Shown here: piece by piece, positions 46,549 through 55,387 of the stretch | How the letters are laid out: every line of letters begins with the position of its first letter | Numbering within the stretch: the stretch's first letter is position 1 | Source: Actinomadura meyerae | GTDB lineage: Bacteria; Actinomycetota; Actinomycetes; Streptosporangiales; Streptosporangiaceae | Direction of reading: 5' to 3' | DNA: 64,000 nt | NCBI RefSeq assembly: GCF_900188445.1 | Contig: NZ_FZOR01000029.1 | Location: forward strand, 1-64,000 | Notes under the pieces: generated by a model | What the model was told of the DNA's origin: nothing | What the model saw: the letters and a program-made list of their open reading frames with translations, nothing else | Databases searched by the model: none | Position numbers and translations under genes: made by a program

Positions 46549-48915
46549 TCACTGGATCCGGCGGGACAGCATCTTCAGGAAGATCTTCTGGATCTCCTGC
46601 GGGGTCTGCGCCACCTGGACGTTGCCGTGCGTGACCGCGGCGATCTGCTCCAGCTCGTTGCGGTCCACGCCCTTGCCGAACCCGATCATGTTGACCTGGA
46701 TCGGCTTGTTCGGGTCCTGCATGGCCTTCAGCTGCTTGAGCGTGTCCGCCAGCGTGGGGCCGCCGTCGTCGTCGTTCTTGCCGTCCGTCAGCAGCAGGAT
46801 CGAGTTGCCGAACTCCGGCTTGTAGGTGTCGTTCATCTGCTTGTAGGCGGCCAGCATCGTCCGGTACAGGCCGGTGTCGCCGTTCGGCTTCGGCTTCATC
46901 TGGTTCAGCACGGCGAGGACGCGCCCGCGCCGGGTGCTGGACCCGATCCGCTCGCCGAGCGGGCCGATCGGCACCGTGACCCGGTACGGGACGCCGCCGC
47001 TGCCCATGTTGGTGGAGAACAGCCACTGGCCGAGCTCGGTGTCGTTCGACATCATCGCGAGGCCGCCCTGCGACACCTGCGCGATGGCCTGGAGCCGGTT
47101 GGTGCCGGGGCCGACCTTCTCCGCCATCGAGCCGGACACGTCGATCAGCGTCAGCATCCGCAGCCCGAGCGACAGCTTCGACCACGCCTGCATGACCTTC
47201 GCGACGTCCGCGCTCTTCGGCGTGGGCAGCTGCCGCGGCTTGGCCGGGCTCACCCCGGCCGACTCGGTGAAGCCCGCCGGCGCCTTGGCGTCGGTGGTGC
47301 GGAAGCCGAGGTCGTGGACGTCCTTGCGGGTCGCCTCGGTGCTCATCGCCTGCTCCAGCAGCCGGGCGCCCTTCTGCTTGGCGGCGTCCTTGCTGGTGAC
47401 GGTGAACGGGTAGTCGTTCGACAGCGTGCCCTCGATCGGGTACAGCGCCACCGCCGGCTCCCCGGGCTTCGTCCGGTTGTACTGGTACAGGGCCTGCTCG
47501 GACGACAGCGAGATCGGCTTCTTGCCGCCCTTGTCCTTGCGGAACGCGGCGAACTCCGCCTCCACCGAGGGGACGGTGCTCTCCCGGACGGTCCGGACGA
47601 TGCCGGTGAAGATCGAGTCGCGGTTCGGGTCGTTGGCCAGCAGCATGCTGGTGACCATGAGCGAGCCCATGCCCGCCGAGTTCTTCATCGGGTCCGGCAC
47701 GACCAGCCGGACCGTGCCCGCCGGGATCATCTGGTTCTTGGTCACCGCGCCGCCGGCGACGCCGCCCGCGGCCTTCAGCAGGTTGTCCCAGGACGGGCTG
47801 GCGGTGATGCCCTCCTTCTTCAGCTGGAGGGCGAGCGACTGCGGCAGCCCGATGACGATCGGGCTCTTCGCCAGCGACGTCTTGGTGGAGACCACGCTGC
47901 CCTTGTCGTCCCCTTCGGCGTTCGCCTGGGCCAGCGAGACCCACAGGGACGAGTCGGGGATCCACACGTCCGGCCGCTCGTTGGACCCGCTCGTCACGGC
48001 CTGCCCGGACAGCAGCGGCGTCACCGTGGACGGATCGACCTTCTTCACCGTCGCCTTGACGCAGGTGCCGTCGACCTTGTGCTTGCCGTCGTTGAAGCGT
48101 CCGGCCGCCTTCTCCACGACGGGCGCGATGTCCGGCGCCGCCGCGACCGACAGGTTCATCGCGTCGTCGCCGGAGCAGCCGCCGCCGCTCTCGGCGAACG
48201 CGTAGACGCCGACGCCGAGCAGCAGTGCGAGGCCCACGGCCCCGGCCATCGGGCCGATGAGCGCGGTCGCACTGCGCTTGCGCTTGCGGCGCCCGTACTC
48301 GTAGCCGCCGGACCCGCTGTCATAGCCGCCCGACCCGCCGCCGTAACCGCCGGAGCCGCCCGATCCACCGGATCCACCCGACCCGCCGCCGTAGCCGCCG
48401 GACCCGCCCGACGAACCGGAGCCGCCGAAGTACCCGGACGAGCCGCCGTCCGAACTGCGGATCGAGTCGTACTCGCTGTACCCGGTACCCGCCAGCGGGG
48501 AGGACTCGCGCGGCGGCCCCTGCGGGGACGACGACCGCGGCTCACCCTGCGGGTAGCCGCCGGACGGTTCCCGGCGCGGGTATCCGCCGGACGCCTCGCC
48601 CTGCGGGTAGCCGCCGGACCGTCCGAGCCGGTAGCCGCCCGTGTCGGACGCCGTGCCGAACGCGCCCGACCCTCCGGACCCGTAGACCGGCTGCTCGGAC
48701 GACTGCCGGGGCGTGAACCACTCGGGCGTCTCGCCGGACGCGCCGGGCGGCGCGCCCTGCGGCCCGGCAGGAGGCTGGGAGAGCGGGGCGCCCTGCCCGT
48801 CCCGCGCGCCGAACCAATCGGACGACCCGTCGTTCGCAGGGCCGAAGACTGGCCTGGACGGGTCGTATCCGCCGTCCGTCCCCTCAGGGAAGTCATTGCG
48901 ATGACGTCCGCTCAT
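46549..48915 (-). CDS. Membrane-anchored substrate-binding-protein/von Willebrand A hybrid
   Basis: A 788-residue protein, ATG 48915 (MSGRHRNDFPEGTDGGYDPS). Residues 1-215 form a low-complexity cytoplasmic tail of Gly, Ser, Tyr and Pro with repeats such as SGGYPQGE and SGGYGGGSGGSGGSGG. A positive patch (YGRRKRKRS) precedes one membrane helix (ALIGPMAGAVGLALLLGVGV). Outside follows a domain resembling extracellular solute-binding proteins (AAAPDIAPVVEKAAGRFNDG, RPDVWIPDSSLW, SPIVIGLPQSLA), then a vWA domain with MIDAS motif LTLIDVSGSMAEK and LLLTDGKNDDDGGPTLAD. This matches actinobacterial 'substrate-binding and VWA domain' proteins, whose role is poorly known; metal-dependent protein or glycan binding at the surface is likely. 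Confidence 0.8.
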   Translation of the reverse strand: MSGRHRNDFPEGTDGGYDPSRPVFGPANDGSSDWFGARDGQGAPLSQPPAGPQGAPPGASGETPEWFTPRQSSEQPVYGSGGSGAFGTASDTGGYRLGRSGGYPQGEASGGYPRREPSGGYPQGEPRSSSPQGPPRESSPLAGTGYSEYDSIRSSDGGSSGYFGGSGSSGGSGGYGGGSGGSGGSGGSGGYGGGSGGYDSGSGGYEYGRRKRKRSATALIGPMAGAVGLALLLGVGVYAFAESGGGCSGDDAMNLSVAAAPDIAPVVEKAAGRFNDGKHKVDGTCVKATVKKVDPSTVTPLLSGQAVTSGSNERPDVWIPDSSLWVSLAQANAEGDDKGSVVSTKTSLAKSPIVIGLPQSLALQLKKEGITASPSWDNLLKAAGGVAGGAVTKNQMIPAGTVRLVVPDPMKNSAGMGSLMVTSMLLANDPNRDSIFTGIVRTVRESTVPSVEAEFAAFRKDKGGKKPISLSSEQALYQYNRTKPGEPAVALYPIEGTLSNDYPFTVTSKDAAKQKGARLLEQAMSTEATRKDVHDLGFRTTDAKAPAGFTESAGVSPAKPRQLPTPKSADVAKVMQAWSKLSLGLRMLTLIDVSGSMAEKVGPGTNRLQAIAQVSQGGLAMMSNDTELGQWLFSTNMGSGGVPYRVTVPIGPLGERIGSSTRRGRVLAVLNQMKPKPNGDTGLYRTMLAAYKQMNDTYKPEFGNSILLLTDGKNDDDGGPTLADTLKQLKAMQDPNKPIQVNMIGFGKGVDRNELEQIAAVTHGNVQVAQTPQEIQKIFLKMLSRRIQ

Positions 48916-49146
48916 GGCCTGCCCTCGATTCACCAGAAACCCGCCGATGTTCCCCGGCACTGTAGTAGTACGAACGAGAGGTTACAAAGAACTCAAAACT
49001 GATAATGACGCAGGTCATCACCGTATGTCCCGACGAGCCTGGCATCGCCCCCGACCGTCACGGACCGCGACGGCGGCGGTACGAACAGGTGCGAACGGCG
49101 GGCCGCGGCGACCGGATCCGGCCGCCGGGGACGGCAGACTGGGGCC

Positions 49147-49962
49147 ATGGCCGACCTCATCCCCGTCCCGGATCCCGCCGATCCGCGCCTCGCCGACTAC
49201 GTCCGGCTCCGCGACGTGAACCTGCGCAGGAGCCTGGAGGCCGCGCACGGCCTGTTCATCGCCGAGGGCGAGAAGGTGATCCGCCGCGCGATCGCCGCCG
49301 GCCACCCCGTCCGGTCCCTGCTGATGGCGCGCCGCTGGGCCGGCCCGCTCGCCGACGTCCTGTCCGGCCTGGACGCCCCCGTCTACGTGGTGGACGACGC
49401 GGCCATGGAGTCGGTGACCGGCTTCCCGGTGCACCGCGGCGCCCTCGCCTCCCTCGAACGCCTCCCGCTGCCCCCGGTCGCGGACGTTCTCGCCACCGCC
49501 CGCCGCGTGATCATCTGCGAGGACATCGTCGACCACACCAACATCGGGGCGATCTTCCGGTGCGCGGCGGCCCTCGGCGTGGACGCCGCCGTCCTCGCCC
49601 CGCGCTGCGCCGACCCCCTGTACCGGCGCTCGGTGAAGGTCTCCATGGGCGCCGTGTTCGCGCTGCCGTACGCCCGCATGACCGACTGGCACAACGACCT
49701 GCCGATGATCCGCGACGCGGGCTTCCAGCTCCTGGCGCTGACCCCGGCATCCGACGCGGAACCGATCGACGACGTGAAGCCGGCCGACCGCCGGGCGCTC
49801 CTCCTCGGCTCCGAAGGGGACGGCCTGTCGTCCCGCTGGCTCGACCAGGCCGACCACCGCGTCCGCATCCCGATGGACGAAACGGCCCGGGAACGCGGCG
49901 TCGACTCGCTCAACGTGGTGGCCGCCGCCGCAATAGCCTGCTACGCCCTGACCAGATCCTGA
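49147..49962 (+). CDS. SpoU/TrmH-family RNA 2'-O-methyltransferase
   Basis: A 271-residue SPOUT enzyme (MADLIPVPDPADPRLADYVR). The N-terminal substrate domain has LEAAHGLFIAEGEKVIRRAI. The catalytic domain has the three SPOUT motifs: EDIVDHTNIGAIFRCAAALG (motif 1), ALLLGSEGDGLSSRWL (motif 2) and VRIPMDETARERGVDSLNVV (motif 3), forming the trefoil knot that binds SAM. It should methylate ribose in rRNA or tRNA. Divergent from the vWA gene and monocistronic. Normal length for the family. Confidence 0.92.
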   Translation: MADLIPVPDPADPRLADYVRLRDVNLRRSLEAAHGLFIAEGEKVIRRAIAAGHPVRSLLMARRWAGPLADVLSGLDAPVYVVDDAAMESVTGFPVHRGALASLERLPLPPVADVLATARRVIICEDIVDHTNIGAIFRCAAALGVDAAVLAPRCADPLYRRSVKVSMGAVFALPYARMTDWHNDLPMIRDAGFQLLALTPASDAEPIDDVKPADRRALLLGSEGDGLSSRWLDQADHRVRIPMDETARERGVDSLNVVAAAAIACYALTRS

Positions 49963-50254
49963 CAAGTGCGCTAATTGACGGCCGGATGGGCCGGAATTCA
50001 TTTCCGGACAACGGCGGGAAGGGCGTCACCGCGGCGCCGCGGCGGCCGCACAGCCCCTTTAGCGCGGCATAGTTCGCGCTACCGCACCCGACTTGTGACC
50101 GGATGGCCCTGACGGGAATTCTGGTAATTCGGCCATTCCGTTATGAGCGTCGCCCGTGACGCCGAATGGCCGACCGGCCGCATCGGGGCGCGCGTTACCG
50201 GCATCGCTAGATGATCGATGAGATCGGCGGCGGAAAGGCCCTGCGACCTGCCGA
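49963..50254. other. Convergent intergenic region
   Basis: It lies between the 3' ends of the methyltransferase gene (plus) and the surface-protein gene (minus). It is A/T-richer than average, with several ATTC/GAAT words (GAATTCATTTCCGG near 49992, GGGAATTCTGGTAATTC near 50114). No gene, and no strong terminator that I can define. Confidence 0.35.
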
Positions 50255-51274
50255 TCACTTGCCGAACATGCCGCGGCGCGGGCGCCGGTGCGTTCCCTTC
50301 GGGCGCTTGGCGGCGGCCCCGGCGGGCACCCGCCGGCGTCCGAGCCGCAGCTGCGTCAGCAGCAGCGAGAACGCGACCAGCAGCGCGGCCAGCCAGGCGA
50401 TCTGCGTGCTCGCCATCCGCTCGAACGTGACGTCCTGCGCGACGGGCGCCTTGTTGCCCTGCAGCCGGCTCTGCGGCGTCCCCGACCCGGGCACCGGGCT
50501 CGGCGCGACCGAGGGGTTGGGCGCCTGGATGGGCGGCAGCGCCACCTGCGGGTTCCTCGGGTCGAACGACGAGTTCGGCGACGGCGGCACGTACCCTCCG
50601 CCCGACCCGCTCGACGACGACCCGCTCCCGGAAGAGGACGACCCGCCCCCGCCGCTCCCGCTCGCCGCCGCCGACTTCGTCGGCGTGGGCGACGGCTTGG
50701 ACGGCGTCCGCGACGTCGGCTTCTTCGTGGGCTTCTTCGTAGGCTTGGAGGTCGGCGGCGGGGTGGTCGTCGGCGGGTCCGTGGGCGTCTCGGTCGGCGG
50801 ATCGGCCTTGACGGGGTTGAAGGTCAGCGCGACGGGCTCGCTGGTCGCCTCCGACGGTTCCTCCCCGAAGTTACCCGTGACCGTCATCGTGACGGTCACG
50901 GTGACAGGGGCATCGAACTTACCGCTGACGTCCACCACGGAGGTGGCCGTCTCGTTCGTCGTGTTCACCTCGCCGAAGTCGCACAGCGTCTTCTCGAAGT
51001 CGCACCCCTGGATGACCTTCGGGTCCACACCGGTGGTACCCGAGGTCAGCTTGACCTCGCTGATGTGCACCGCGGAGGCGGTGTCCTCGCTGGTGGCGAC
51101 CGTCGCGGTAACGGAGATCGGCTTGCCCGGCTCCGACTGCTTCTGGGCGTCGACGGTGATGGTGAGTTCGGGGGACGCGGCTTCGGCGGCGATGGCGGAC
51201 GCGCCGCCGGCGGCGAGGACGGCCGCCGCGCCGAGACCGATGAACACCGGTTTGATCGCCGATCGGCAGAGCAC
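50255..51274 (-). CDS. Secreted, C-terminally membrane-anchored surface protein
   Basis: A 339-residue protein of unknown function, GTG 51274. N-terminal signal peptide (KPVFIGLGAAAVLAAGGASA). Residues 30-150 form a beta-rich domain with an internal cysteine pair (GCDFEKTLCDFGEV) and repeated Thr/Val strands (PVTVTVTMTVTGNFG). A long Pro/Thr/Lys then Ser/Gly-rich stalk follows (TSKPTKKPTKKPTSRTPSKP; GSGGGGSSSSGSGSSSSGSG). A C-terminal membrane helix (IAWLAALLVAFSLLLTQLRL) and basic tail (GRRRVPAGAAAKRPKG) retain it at the membrane. The stalk probably spans the cell wall. Related in design to the extracellular parts of the sigma factors at 43036 and 44741. Confidence 0.7.
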   Translation of the reverse strand: MLCRSAIKPVFIGLGAAAVLAAGGASAIAAEAASPELTITVDAQKQSEPGKPISVTATVATSEDTASAVHISEVKLTSGTTGVDPKVIQGCDFEKTLCDFGEVNTTNETATSVVDVSGKFDAPVTVTVTMTVTGNFGEEPSEATSEPVALTFNPVKADPPTETPTDPPTTTPPPTSKPTKKPTKKPTSRTPSKPSPTPTKSAAASGSGGGGSSSSGSGSSSSGSGGGYVPPSPNSSFDPRNPQVALPPIQAPNPSVAPSPVPGSGTPQSRLQGNKAPVAQDVTFERMASTQIAWLAALLVAFSLLLTQLRLGRRRVPAGAAAKRPKGTHRRPRRGMFGK

Positions 51275-51402
51275 TGCCGCAGCACCTCCGTCGCGTCGCC
51301 GTTGAACGCCAATGTCCGCCGTGTCCGGTTCGCACAGCCCGAGGGGTCGCCTCGACAGTCAAGCGAACACGCATCGGCGGGCCAAATCAACCCCGTCGGG
51401 GG

Positions 51403-51771
51403 TCAGATCATCTCTTCTCGGACGTCCTCGACCTCGGTGCCGGGCGCCCACGCCTGCCAGACGCCCTGGTCGATGCGGTCGAGGCCCAGGCTCTCGGCGA
51501 CGGGCGCGCGCCCCCCGGTGTACTCGACGCGCAGCCAGCTCTCGTGCTCGCCGACGATGGCGAACCGCTCGCCGCGCCAGCGGCAGGTCGTCCGGACGTA
51601 CCGCAGGTCCTCGATCTCGGACGCGGGGACGATCCGGCGGAACCGGCCGGGCCGCAGCTCCTCGAAGCCGTCGGTCGGGCCGGGCGCGTACAGCCTGACC
51701 TCCCCGTCGGCGCCCGGCGCGGCCTCGAAGTCGCGGCCGAGCCAGCGCGCGACGTACCCGTCCCGGATCAC
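51403..51771 (-). CDS. Small protein coupled to the SseB-repeat protein (possible immunity/partner)
   Basis: A 122-residue protein; GTG 51771 overlaps the stop of the upstream gene (GTGA at 51768-51771), so it is made together with the 1172-aa protein. The sequence (VIRDGYVARWLGRDFEAAPG, VRLYAPGPTDGFEELRPGRF, TTCRWRGERFAIVGEHESWL, IDQGVWQAWAPGTEVEDV) looks like a single alpha/beta domain common among actinomycete hypothetical proteins. It has no signal peptide. Its tight coupling to a large protein with a C-terminal domain that could be a toxin makes an immunity role possible; this is inference. Confidence 0.6.
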   Translation of the reverse strand: MIRDGYVARWLGRDFEAAPGADGEVRLYAPGPTDGFEELRPGRFRRIVPASEIEDLRYVRTTCRWRGERFAIVGEHESWLRVEYTGGRAPVAESLGLDRIDQGVWQAWAPGTEVEDVREEMI

Positions 51772-54700
51772 TGCGCCGCCTCCGTCCGTCCGTCGCCGTT
51801 CTCGGGGCCGCCCTCCGGTCGCAGCCAGGCGAGCCGGTCGGGGTCGTACATCGCCACGAACCGCTCGGTCCGGTCGCGGCCGAGGTAGTACATCTCCGCG
51901 CCGTACGGGAGCCGGGCGCTGTCCACCTTGTACTCGCGGATGGATCCGGCGCTGCCCGGGGCGAAGCCGTTGCCGACGAACGGCGGCCGCTCGATGACCC
52001 AGCCGGACTCGCCCCACGCGGACACCTCCGCCTCGTCGCGCCCGCCGAAGGGGACCCGGTACAGGTTGGGGCAGTAGGCGGGCCACCGGATGACGTACAC
52101 GCCCTCGTCGGCGGGGGAGAACGGCGACCCGTCGTACAGCAGCCCCAGCGTCTCGTACAGCTGGCCGGGCGTCTGGAGCTCGGCGACGTCGCCGACCGAG
52201 TGCACGTACCCGCCGACCCGGTCGTAGCCCTGGTCGAGGTACCAGGACACGAGCCCGTGCGGGACGACCTTCTGCATGATGGTGGGGGACGAGACGCGGT
52301 CGTCCAGGTCGGACGGTGTCCGCGCCGGCTCCGGTCGGGGTTCGGGTTCGGGTTCCGGGCGCGGCGGCGGCAGCGGAACCTCGGGCCGCGCCGTGACGAG
52401 CCCGACCCGCAGCGCCCACTCGCTGAGCGACCGCACCTGGTCGCCTTGCAGCGACGCCCCGATGCGCGTCCCCGGGTTGAGCAGCATCGCCCAGTCCTCG
52501 CGGGGCCACGCGCCGATCAGCTCGCGGAAGTCGGCGTACACGAACCGGGACTCCGGCAGCACCTCGCGCAGCCGCACCAGCGACGTGAACACCCGCACGG
52601 ACGACGCGTCGCGCAGCGCCGCGTCCCACCGGAACTCGCGCTGGACGGGCGTCACCTCCAGCGGCGCATCGTCCGGGATGGGGACGAGAACGTTGGCGTT
52701 CAGCAGCACCCGCAGGAAGGCGTCCGAGTCGCCGCTGGACGCGGCCTCGTAGAGCTCCTGGTCGATGCGGTTGCCGGGCTCGAAGGGCGGCTCGGGTTCG
52801 GCGACGGCACGCAGGCCGCGCGCCGCCGGCGGGGCCGCCTCGCCCGCATGGGGCACAGCGGGCGGTACGGGCTCGGCGGGTGGTACGGGCTCAACAGGCG
52901 GCACGGGCTCGGCGGGTCGCGCGCCGGGCGCGTCGTGCGAGCCGAAGTCGCCGTACGGGGATTCGGCGCCCGCGTCGCGTCCGGTGGACGGCTCGGCCGG
53001 TGCCGGAACGCCGCCGAGTGCCGCACCGGCGACCGCGCGGTGGGCGCCCGCCTCGCTCGGGGCGGGCTCTCCGAACCCGCTCGGAGCGGCTGCGGGCGGC
53101 ACCGCCATGCCGGGCGCGTCCGCGGCGGGAGGCGCGGGCGGGACGGCCGGCGGCTGCTCCGGCGGCGGAGGAGGAACGTCGTGGTCGGTCGTGCCGGGGC
53201 CCCCGGCGAAGGGCAGGCCGGGCGCGTCGGCCGGACCGGCCGGAGGAGCCTCCGGCGGCGGGGCGACGTGACCGCCGGTGTCGGCGAAGGGCAGGCCGGG
53301 CGCGTCGGCCGGACGGCCCGGAACGTCGTGCGGCGCGGGCGCCGGCCGCGCGGCTTCGGCGGGAGGCGGGGCGGGCGAGCCGGGAGGCGGGGACGCGAGG
53401 CCGCCGCCCTCTCCGCCGGGCGGGACGGGCGCATCGGCCTGGCCGGCCAGAGGCTGCGACGGCGCGGTGCCGCCGGGCAGGCTCAGAGGGCTCTCGGACC
53501 GCCTGGGCCTCCGGCGGGGAAGGTCCGTGCCGGGCGCGCCCGCCTGCTCAGGGGCTGGCGCGGGGGCGGGTGCGGGCGTCGGGCCACCGGGAACCGCCTG
53601 GGGCGGGGAGCCCGCGTGGTGACCGGCGTCCGCGGCTCGGGCCGGTTCGGGAGCGCGCGCCGGTTCGGGGGCCGGGACCGGTTCCGGAGCGGAGGCCGGT
53701 TCGGGCGCTGAGACGGGCTCGGAGGCTGCGACCGGCTCCGGAGGGGCGACCGGTTCCGGAGGGGCGACCGGCTCCGGAGGGGTGACCGGTTCGGGGGCGG
53801 GGGCGTCCTCGTGCGCGGGGCCGGCGTGGCGGCCGCGGTCGGCGGCCGCGTCCGGCGGGACGGCGGGCGCTACCGGCACCGCCGGGGCGTCCGGCGGCGG
53901 GGGCGTCGAAGCCGATGGCGGAGAGGACGGCGGAGAGGACGGCGGGGACGAGGGCGGGGCCGCCGACGGGGCCGAGGGCGGGGACGCCGGGAGGCGCAGG
54001 GTGCGGAGCTGCTCACCCGGCATCGACGCGTCGATGGGCGTCCCCGGGTTGAGGACGAGCGTCCACTCGGTGTCGGGCCAGGCGGCGACCATCTCGTGCA
54101 GGCTCGGCATGATGAAGCGGGACGACCCGATGGCCTCGTTCATCCACTTCAGCGACGTGAACACCTGGATGGACGTCCGGCCGTGGACGGGGATCGGCCG
54201 CCACGGGAACTCGGGGTCGCCGGGGACGATGCCCCACGGGGTGTCCGCGTCGGCCGGCACCAGCACCTGCGCGCCCAGCAGGATCTTGTAGAAGGACTCG
54301 GTGTCGCGGCGCCGGGCGGTGTCGAACAGGCGCTGCTCGATGTCGTTCTGCGGCTCGAAGCGGTCGGTCATGCGCTGCGCGGCGCGCTGGTCGGCCCAGG
54401 TGGCGAGGCCGGGGAGCTGCTGCGCGAGGACGGTGCCGCCGGCGGGGGAGCCGGAGTTGATGGCGAGGAGCCAGTCGTGGTTCGGCCAGTAGCGCAGCAC
54501 GACGGTGAACGGCAGCGTGATGTACTCGGTGCCCGGCGGCGACGCCTCCGTGAGGCGCTCGGGCGAGGTGAACACGGGCACCACCGTGGAGCCGTCCACC
54601 TCGCGGGTCTGCCAGGGGAAGCCGGGCCGCCCCGGGCGCAGCGCGAAGTCGAGGTCGGGCGGGACGGGCAGCAGGACGTCGGTGGCCGCGAGGGTCTGCA

Positions 54701-55286
54701 GGAACAGGTCGTGGTCGTTGTTCGCGGCGGCGCGCAGCAGCTCGCGCTCGACGTCGTTCGCGGGCTGGAACTCGGGCCGCGGGGACTGCCGGGGCAGCTC
54801 GCGGTGCTGGTCGCGCAGCTCCTCCCAGGCGGCGGGCGCGCGGCCGACCCGCGGCGGGCGCCCGTCGCCCTCGGCGACCTGGCGCACGAACCAGGCCGGC
54901 ATCCGCGCCTCGATCGGCAGCGCGGTGCCGACGCCGTGGGCGGGCGCGTCGATGGCGAGCCACCAGCGCGCGTCCGGCCAGGTCTCGGCGATGTCGCCGA
55001 ACCGGACCGTCATGAAGTGCCGGTAGGACGGCCCGAGGCAGGCGCGCATCGCCGACGCCGAGGTGTAGGCCAGCACGTGGACGCGGCCGTCCTCCTCCTG
55101 GGTCGGCCACGAGGGCTGCGTCTCGTTGGCGAGGACGCCGTCCACCAGCTCGGGCGGGACGGGGACGACGAGCTCGCTGTCCGCGAGGAGGCGGAAGTAG
55201 CCCTCCTGGTCTCCGGCCCGGACGGTCTCCTGAAGCCGGTGTTCAAGCTCCGACGTGGGTCGCCACGCGTCGGCCACGGTCGCCAC
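51768..55286 (-). CDS. Giant multi-SseB-domain protein with Pro/Ala-rich linker and C-terminal enzyme-like domain
   Basis: A 1172-residue protein, GTG 55286. It has four SseB-like domains: about 10-145 (YFRLLADSELVVPVPPELVD), 175-300 (LFLQTLAATDVLLPVPPDLD), 310-425 (FYKILLGAQVLVPADADTPW) and 840-960 (FLRVLLNANVLVPIPDDAPL). Between the third and fourth lies about 400 residues of Pro/Ala-rich disorder with runs of PEPV/APPEPVA and two copies of ADAPGLPFA. The C-terminal 160 residues form a separate domain (LVSWYLDQGYDRVGGYVHSV, GVYVIRWPAYCPNLYRVPFG, NGFAPGSAGSIREYKVDSAR). Its layout recalls NAD-glycohydrolase (TNT-type) toxin domains, but I cannot confirm this. No signal peptide or membrane helix. 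Confidence 0.7.
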   Translation of the reverse strand: MATVADAWRPTSELEHRLQETVRAGDQEGYFRLLADSELVVPVPPELVDGVLANETQPSWPTQEEDGRVHVLAYTSASAMRACLGPSYRHFMTVRFGDIAETWPDARWWLAIDAPAHGVGTALPIEARMPAWFVRQVAEGDGRPPRVGRAPAAWEELRDQHRELPRQSPRPEFQPANDVERELLRAAANNDHDLFLQTLAATDVLLPVPPDLDFALRPGRPGFPWQTREVDGSTVVPVFTSPERLTEASPPGTEYITLPFTVVLRYWPNHDWLLAINSGSPAGGTVLAQQLPGLATWADQRAAQRMTDRFEPQNDIEQRLFDTARRRDTESFYKILLGAQVLVPADADTPWGIVPGDPEFPWRPIPVHGRTSIQVFTSLKWMNEAIGSSRFIMPSLHEMVAAWPDTEWTLVLNPGTPIDASMPGEQLRTLRLPASPPSAPSAAPPSSPPSSPPSSPPSASTPPPPDAPAVPVAPAVPPDAAADRGRHAGPAHEDAPAPEPVTPPEPVAPPEPVAPPEPVAASEPVSAPEPASAPEPVPAPEPARAPEPARAADAGHHAGSPPQAVPGGPTPAPAPAPAPEQAGAPGTDLPRRRPRRSESPLSLPGGTAPSQPLAGQADAPVPPGGEGGGLASPPPGSPAPPPAEAARPAPAPHDVPGRPADAPGLPFADTGGHVAPPPEAPPAGPADAPGLPFAGGPGTTDHDVPPPPPEQPPAVPPAPPAADAPGMAVPPAAAPSGFGEPAPSEAGAHRAVAGAALGGVPAPAEPSTGRDAGAESPYGDFGSHDAPGARPAEPVPPVEPVPPAEPVPPAVPHAGEAAPPAARGLRAVAEPEPPFEPGNRIDQELYEAASSGDSDAFLRVLLNANVLVPIPDDAPLEVTPVQREFRWDAALRDASSVRVFTSLVRLREVLPESRFVYADFRELIGAWPREDWAMLLNPGTRIGASLQGDQVRSLSEWALRVGLVTARPEVPLPPPRPEPEPEPRPEPARTPSDLDDRVSSPTIMQKVVPHGLVSWYLDQGYDRVGGYVHSVGDVAELQTPGQLYETLGLLYDGSPFSPADEGVYVIRWPAYCPNLYRVPFGGRDEAEVSAWGESGWVIERPPFVGNGFAPGSAGSIREYKVDSARLPYGAEMYYLGRDRTERFVAMYDPDRLAWLRPEGGPENGDGRTEAAQ

Positions 55287-55387
55287 CCCCTGTTTCCTCC
55301 GTGCTCGTCCCCGCGCGACTGCCTACGCTACATGGGCGAACAGGACGTAAGAGCATATTCGCCTGACCGTCCGCGGGTCCGTGCAGG

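Noticed and set aside
46627..49002. Long plus-strand open frame opposite the vWA gene
   Set aside because: Shadow of the real gene; no ribosome site, composition dominated by Arg, Val, His and Gln.
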